The position numbers were made by a program, and so were the translations under genes. The notes below the pieces were generated by a model. It was given only the letters and a program-made list of their open reading frames with translations, was not told the origin of the DNA and did no database searches. Shown piece by piece: positions 60,611 to 64,000 of a stretch of DNA of 64,000 nucleotides; the stretch's first letter is position 1; each line of letters starts with the position of its first letter. The stretch spans positions 975,663 through 1,039,662 of the forward strand of contig JARKND010000004.1 of the NCBI GenBank assembly GCA_029309925.1, in the 5' to 3' direction. Origin of the DNA: Fulvivirgaceae bacterium JP3-4. Its GTDB lineage: Bacteria > Bacteroidota > Bacteroidia > Cytophagales > Cyclobacteriaceae.

Positions 60611-63274
60611 TCACAACGGCTGAATCACCAGGGAACGGCCATGTATGAAAAAGATCGTAAAGTCATCGGAATCGCCAGGCCTGATTTCAAGCAGTGGCGT
60701 CTCAACTGGAGGCGTTGTCAAAAGGTTGCCTTGCTCATCATAGACGAAATACATCCCCTGGGCACGGTCGCGGATAGTTATGAAAATTTTCCCCGAGCCA
60801 AAGTCATAAAATCGGACGTCCCCAGGGCCCGTGCCAACAACTGAGGCCGAAAGAATTTTTCGACCATCGACATCCATAATCGTTACTTGCTTCTCGTCCT
60901 GCTGAGCGATCAGGTAAGATTTTCCTGTTTTTTCACTTACCAGCGAGAAGGTAGACCGTATTGAAGTCTTCAGCAAAGTCTCTTTACTCTGAATTTTACC
61001 TTCTGGTGTTACCCGCACGCGAAATCCATCGCGCGTCACAAACACAAAATAAGTGTCGCCAAGGGAATTCCCTCGCTCTAAATAGATGTCCCCTATGGGC
61101 TGCGCCTCGATAGACAACGGGAACTTTCGGATTTTCTCACCACGCCTTGTCCAGAGATTGACCGTTCCATCTTTTCGGCTCGCTATGATATAATCCTTTC
61201 CCTTTATGCGATAGTGTCTTGCCGGTGCCGACAAACTTCCACCTGACACATTCGGATTCCAGCCCTCGAGCGCACTGCCTTCCTTATCATACATAAAGAT
61301 TTTGCCTTCAGTATCAGCAACAAGAAACCTGTACTTCTTGCTGTTGTCGTAATCGACCACAGAAACACGGTCAATATTTACGGAAGCCAGATGAACCGGA
61401 AAAGGCTGAACATAATTTCCAAGTCTGTCAATGACATGAAGTGAATATTGCGTGGCGAAAAAATATTGAAGCTTGCCATTGTTGAAAAAATCTACTTGAA
61501 CAACATCGCTGATGATTCTTTCATTGAGCGAAATTTTCCAAAGAACTTTTCCGTCAGCCGCAACAAGACTGAGATCGTTCAAAGAGTCTTGCACCAGCAC
61601 CTCCGTTGTCCGGTTCACATGACTTCGCACAGTATGGAGACTGGCTACACCTTTATCGAATACAGTAACGTTGCTGCCGGGAGCTTTTGATGCAGACTGT
61701 TGCGCACCCTTAAAGGGCTTGAACGTGATCAGCGCATTGGTGTAATAACTGTTGTTCAGGTGACTGAACTGAATCGAAGACATCTGCAATGTTTGCAGCA
61801 CCGCGCGCTTTTCTTTGAAGAACGATCGCCATCGTGGTTGAAAATTTTCTCCATAAACATTCCAGAACCGCGCTGCATTGATGTACAGACTCAGATTTGA
61901 TTCAAGCAGAGTTGCTTCCAGAAACCGGTTCTGACTTACCGAACGTCCCCACGTTTCCTCGGCCTCAATATCATCAAGGAAGTTTTTCAGTTCTTCGATG
62001 TCTTCAGCAATAAAAACCACATTTCCGATTGAAGTGTAGTAGTTGTGCCTGAACCCCTGCACAAAAGGCCAGAGTAACTTTTCACCGAACTTATGAACCG
62101 GCACCTCGCGGATTTCATACTGAGAATATCGCTCAAAAAAAACAGTATCAACACTGAGCCGCTCGCCAAGCACGTTCAGGCCTCTGAGCCACGGCTTCAC
62201 ATCCGATGTCTCGATTAGTAGCACTTTCGAAAATGTCTGCTGCCTGCGCGACTCCATGAAACAGATCGCAACCTCATCCGAAATTTTTGAATACAAATTT
62301 TCAATATCTATCGCGTAATTCCTGGCCAGCAGTTCAAGGCTGTCGCGTTGCCGCGGCTTTCTGGCACTGACAAACTGCGCGAGGTCTTTCGCGAAATTTT
62401 CACCATCGCTGATTCCGTAGCTCGATACTGCCACCACGCGGTTTGAAATGAGATTCTTCAAACCAAAAGACACGGGGCTCTGATGTTTGAAAACGGATAA
62501 CAGGTACTTTGATCGATCGATGCTGTCCGTGCTGAAGCCGTTCAGCGTCACACTCTTTTCATCCGCCTTGATGTCAAGCAACGCAGACCTTCCAAACAAA
62601 TAATTAATCTCCGGATCGTCAATAAATACTGATAGCAATTCGTTCAGTGCATCCAGGCGTACATAGAGATTACCTGCGTCATCTTTCACACTGGTGAAAT
62701 GCAGCGAACCGAAAGTCACCTGCTTGCCGGCCTCTTCATGATTCCGGTATGATCGGATCACATCCTCGAGAAGAAACGGAGTAAAACTGCCAACCCAAAC
62801 GCCCTCGATGCTGGCGAAAGAAAACACCTGTCTGTTAAAATGAATCTCAGAAATCGTCACGTCATTAAAGACGCGATTTCTCACCGAGTGCCCCTTGATC
62901 CGCGCGAGGTCCGTTGGTGAAAGCAGTTGTTCTGCGGAGGGCAGGTAGTAAATAAAGTCGAAGTCGTCTTTTTTCGTCACGTGCACCGACACGAGCACAC
63001 CCTTCGTCCGACTTGTAAGCGCATGCACGCGATGCCTGATTGTATCAACGGACTTTTTATAGAACGAAGCCTCTTCCAGCAGCTTCCACAACGATGAAGT
63101 CTCAACGGACTGGATACACGCAGAGCAGTTATCCTTCTCGTAGACCATTACCGCGTCAGCTGGAATCAGATCCCACGGCCTCACCGGATCCTTGTGCAGA
63201 TAGTCGTAGAGAAAATATCCCCCGACAAGCAGCCCAACAATCGCAAGCGTGATTAAGAGTGGAAGTTTCTTCAA
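60611..63274 (-). CDS. Large membrane-anchored hypothetical protein with propeller-like end
   Basis: 887 residues. An N-terminal membrane anchor (PLLITLAIVGLLVGGYFLYD) leaves the rest in the periplasm. The first 500 residues have no named domain (DLIPADAVMVYEKDNC start, a style shared by Bacteroidota DUF3352-like proteins, not certain). From about 560 there are irregular repeats of 35-45 residues with an inner WD/PQQ-like pattern (KVLWKISLNERIISDVV, GKIFMYDKEGSALEGWNP, GTVNLWTRRGEKIRKFP, YFVYDEQGNLL), suggesting a beta-propeller. Possible role as an envelope scaffold or substrate-sensing protein. It lies next to the repeat-rich region before the rRNA operon. Confidence 0.75.
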   Translation of the reverse strand: MKKLPLLITLAIVGLLVGGYFLYDYLHKDPVRPWDLIPADAVMVYEKDNCSACIQSVETSSLWKLLEEASFYKKSVDTIRHRVHALTSRTKGVLVSVHVTKKDDFDFIYYLPSAEQLLSPTDLARIKGHSVRNRVFNDVTISEIHFNRQVFSFASIEGVWVGSFTPFLLEDVIRSYRNHEEAGKQVTFGSLHFTSVKDDAGNLYVRLDALNELLSVFIDDPEINYLFGRSALLDIKADEKSVTLNGFSTDSIDRSKYLLSVFKHQSPVSFGLKNLISNRVVAVSSYGISDGENFAKDLAQFVSARKPRQRDSLELLARNYAIDIENLYSKISDEVAICFMESRRQQTFSKVLLIETSDVKPWLRGLNVLGERLSVDTVFFERYSQYEIREVPVHKFGEKLLWPFVQGFRHNYYTSIGNVVFIAEDIEELKNFLDDIEAEETWGRSVSQNRFLEATLLESNLSLYINAARFWNVYGENFQPRWRSFFKEKRAVLQTLQMSSIQFSHLNNSYYTNALITFKPFKGAQQSASKAPGSNVTVFDKGVASLHTVRSHVNRTTEVLVQDSLNDLSLVAADGKVLWKISLNERIISDVVQVDFFNNGKLQYFFATQYSLHVIDRLGNYVQPFPVHLASVNIDRVSVVDYDNSKKYRFLVADTEGKIFMYDKEGSALEGWNPNVSGGSLSAPARHYRIKGKDYIIASRKDGTVNLWTRRGEKIRKFPLSIEAQPIGDIYLERGNSLGDTYFVFVTRDGFRVRVTPEGKIQSKETLLKTSIRSTFSLVSEKTGKSYLIAQQDEKQVTIMDVDGRKILSASVVGTGPGDVRFYDFGSGKIFITIRDRAQGMYFVYDEQGNLLTTPPVETPLLEIRPGDSDDFTIFFIHGRSLVIQPL

Positions 63275-63356
63275 TGCAGTTTCCTAAATAACGTTGAAGA
63301 TACAGGCATGTTGCATAATTGCCAAACCCCACACGCACCCAACGCCATCGCGCCCC

Positions 63357-63380
63357 TAGAGACGCATAATCATGCGTCTC
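63357..63380. repeat. TAGAGAC palindrome, copy 1
   Basis: GAGACGCAT (63359-63367), loop AATC, ATGCGTCTC (63372-63380); a 9-bp perfect stem. The second copy at 63911-63934 keeps the outer stem and the ATAATCAT centre but changes the two bases at both arms together (GC/GC to AG/CT), so pairing is conserved. Confidence 0.8.
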
Positions 63381-63420
63381 GTGTCACGCCACACATTTTG
63401 TTTTTATTCATTTTGTATTC

Positions 63421-63531
63421 GGGCGTGCCCCGCCATCACACACGGCCATCGCAGGGTCGGGCTATCCGTTCCAAGTCCGTCCACAACACAAGCCCATCAC
63501 ACTTCGGGCTTTCCACTCCTATCCCTCACGC
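63421..63531. ncRNA. Candidate structured repeat element (GGGCGTG ... CACGC)
   Basis: The ends pair: GCGTG (63423-63427) with CACGC (63527-63531). Inside, AGCCC (63491-63495) pairs with GGGCT (63506-63510), and the stretch holds GGGTCGGGCTATCCGTTCC and CTATCCCTCACGC, wording I recall from recurrent structured intergenic elements of Bacteroidota with fixed ends and a variable inner stem. The direction is unknown and no family was checked. It is either a mobile palindromic element or a small RNA gene. Confidence is low to moderate because it rests on recall and two stems. Confidence 0.42.
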
Positions 63532-63585
63532 AAAACACAGCGAAGCAGTGTGCGGACGTTGTCGATTAAGATTTTCCTTTATAGA

Positions 63586-63660
63586 GCCGTCATCCCGAGC
63601 CTGCACCCTTACTACGAAGAGCGCACCATTCGCGAGGGACCTCACGCAGAATGCACCGCT
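63586..63660. repeat. GTCATCCCGAGC-type intergenic repeat
   Basis: The stretch CGTCATCCCGAGCC (near 63587) followed by CGCGAGGGACCTCACGCAG (near 63632) has the wording of a well-known kind of dispersed intergenic repeat in bacteria (GTCATCCCGAGC ... GAGGGATCTC). Only one copy lies in the window, so the call comes from recall. Confidence 0.4.
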
Positions 63661-63669
63661 GAAGAATCG

Positions 63670-63724
63670 CGTGTAGCGTGAAGCGTGCAGCGTGAAGCCT
63701 TGCACTGCTTGCAGCTTGAAGCTA
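63670..63724. repeat. Short word-repeat element of AGCGTGAAGC units
   Basis: AGCGTGAAGCGTGCAGCGTG and the following GAAGC, then GCTTGCAGCTTGAAGCT in inverted sense a few bases on. Built like the elements at 1366, 23164, 30457 and 46087: near-identical short words with imperfect inverted halves. Confidence 0.6.
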
Positions 63725-63750
63725 ACGGCCTGCAGCCCCGCATAGACATA

Positions 63751-63781
63751 AAAAAAGCCCGTGTTTTAGCACGAGCTTTTT
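63751..63781 (-). terminator. Terminator of the rRNA operon
   Basis: On the minus strand AAAAAGCTCGTG and CACGGGCTTTTTT flank a CTAAAA loop. All pairs form when G-U is allowed on the minus strand, whereas the plus strand has an A-C mismatch, so the direction fits the 5S gene upstream. The stem ends in a T-run. Confidence 0.85.
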
Positions 63782-63793
63782 AAATAATAAAAG

Positions 63794-63904
63794 ATAGGCA
63801 ACGACTTACTCTCCCGGGTGTTATCCTAGTACCATCAGCGCTGGTGGGCTTAACTGCTCTGTTCGGAATGGGAAGAGGTGATCCCCACCGCTATAGTCAC
63901 CTTA
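63794..63904 (-). rRNA. rrf: 5S ribosomal RNA
   Basis: Read on the minus strand the gene shows the 5S hallmarks: GGTGACTATAGCGGTGGGG near the 5' end, the conserved CCCATTCCGAACAGAGCAG loop, AAGCCCACCAGCGC, GATGGTACT and the terminal GGGAGAGTAAGTCGTTGCC, whose end pairs back with the start. About 111 nt; ends may be off by a few bases. It is the last gene of an rRNA operon; the 23S gene would lie to the right, outside the window, because at least 96 bases of spacer follow. Confidence 0.96.
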
Positions 63905-63910
63905 AGATCG

Positions 63911-63936
63911 TAGAGACAGATAATCATCTGTCTCTG
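63911..63936. repeat. TAGAGAC palindrome, copy 2, in the 5S-23S spacer
   Basis: AGAGACAGAT (63912-63921), loop AATC, ATCTGTCTCT (63926-63935): a 10-bp perfect stem. Same frame as the copy at 63357 with a covarying two-base change. It lies seven bases upstream of the 5S rRNA, within the transcribed rRNA spacer. Confidence 0.8.
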
Positions 63937-64000
63937 TAATATGTTTTTGACATGTAGATGATGAAAGAATAGTATAAAAACAAAGTTCGTAGTGAGAGCA

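Larger units (their letters stand above)
63275..63750. other. Gene-free region packed with intergenic repeats
   Basis: About 475 bases between the anchored protein and the rRNA terminator. Open frames here (for example 63308-63676) have no protein character. It holds at least four separate elements, listed individually: a TAGAGAC palindrome (63357-63380), a GGGCGTG...CACGC element (63421-63531), a GTCATCCCGAGC-type stretch (63586-63660) and a CGTGAAGC word repeat (63670-63724). Confidence 0.6.

Noticed and set aside
63308..63676. 122-residue open frame before the rRNA operon.
   Set aside because: It covers several intergenic repeats, has no conserved motif or signal, and its composition (His/Pro/Arg rich) is that of non-coding repeat sequence.

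Overview
The window is chromosomal DNA of a Bacteroidota bacterium, most likely a member of the Cytophagales; this placement is inferred from gene content, not from a marker-gene comparison. Signs seen directly: a secreted protein ending in a type IX secretion (T9SS type A) sorting domain, a TonB-dependent receptor with a carboxypeptidase-like N-terminus followed by a DUF4249 lipoprotein, PorT-type outer-membrane barrels, many LxxC lipoproteins, few Shine-Dalgarno sequences, and several TAnnTTTG boxes (the Bacteroidota -7 promoter element) close to start codons. A 5S rRNA gene at the right edge, on the minus strand, marks the end of an rRNA operon whose 23S gene lies beyond the window.

Layout. 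1-8000: a truncated SDR gene, a TauE/SafE permease, a STAS-like/coiled-coil gene pair, a soluble histidine kinase, PaaN aldehyde dehydrogenase, two tandem DUF4197 genes and an FMN-dependent alpha-hydroxy-acid oxidase. 8000-17200: cinA, a VOC protein, a 7-TM/lipoprotein pair, a GyrI-like protein, an RRM protein, DUF2911, an M23 peptidase and small envelope genes. 17200-23150: YceI, a histidine kinase and a sigma-54-type response regulator (overlapping genes), divergent from an FtsX/MacB-type permease. 23500-30450: an acyltransferase E2 of a 2-oxo-acid dehydrogenase, a TPR protein, a ParA-like ATPase with a small overlapping partner gene, a trans-sulfuration enzyme, and a STAS-like gene followed by a probable PrnB/tryptophan-dioxygenase-superfamily heme protein. 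30575-40700: an M16 peptidase, a basic secreted protein, a TPR histidine kinase, an MFS transporter and a large BNR/sortilin-like protein. 41000-47370: a three-gene surface-protein operon (repeat protein, T9SS cargo, lipoprotein), then a small PLDc_N membrane protein with an OmpA-type lipoprotein. 47500-56640: TonB receptor with DUF4249, a secreted TPR-CHAT protein, a DNA/RNA non-specific endonuclease, a DECR1-like reductase and a small secreted protein. 56680-59670: the overlapping biotin genes bioF-bioD-bioA. 59700-63270: a PorT-type barrel and an 887-residue anchored protein. 63275-64000: a gene-free stretch packed with repeats, then the rRNA terminator and 5S gene.

The genes are mostly housekeeping and envelope functions; no prophage, insertion sequence, CRISPR array or conventional defence island was found. 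The points most worth a second look are the ParA/partner pair (26418-27424), the heme-dioxygenase-like protein beside a STAS-like gene (28947-30453), the exported caspase-like TPR-CHAT protein (51115-54135), and several families of intergenic palindromic or word-like repeats at 1366, 9429, 23164, 30457, 46087 and 63359-63935, one of which lies in the 5S-23S spacer.
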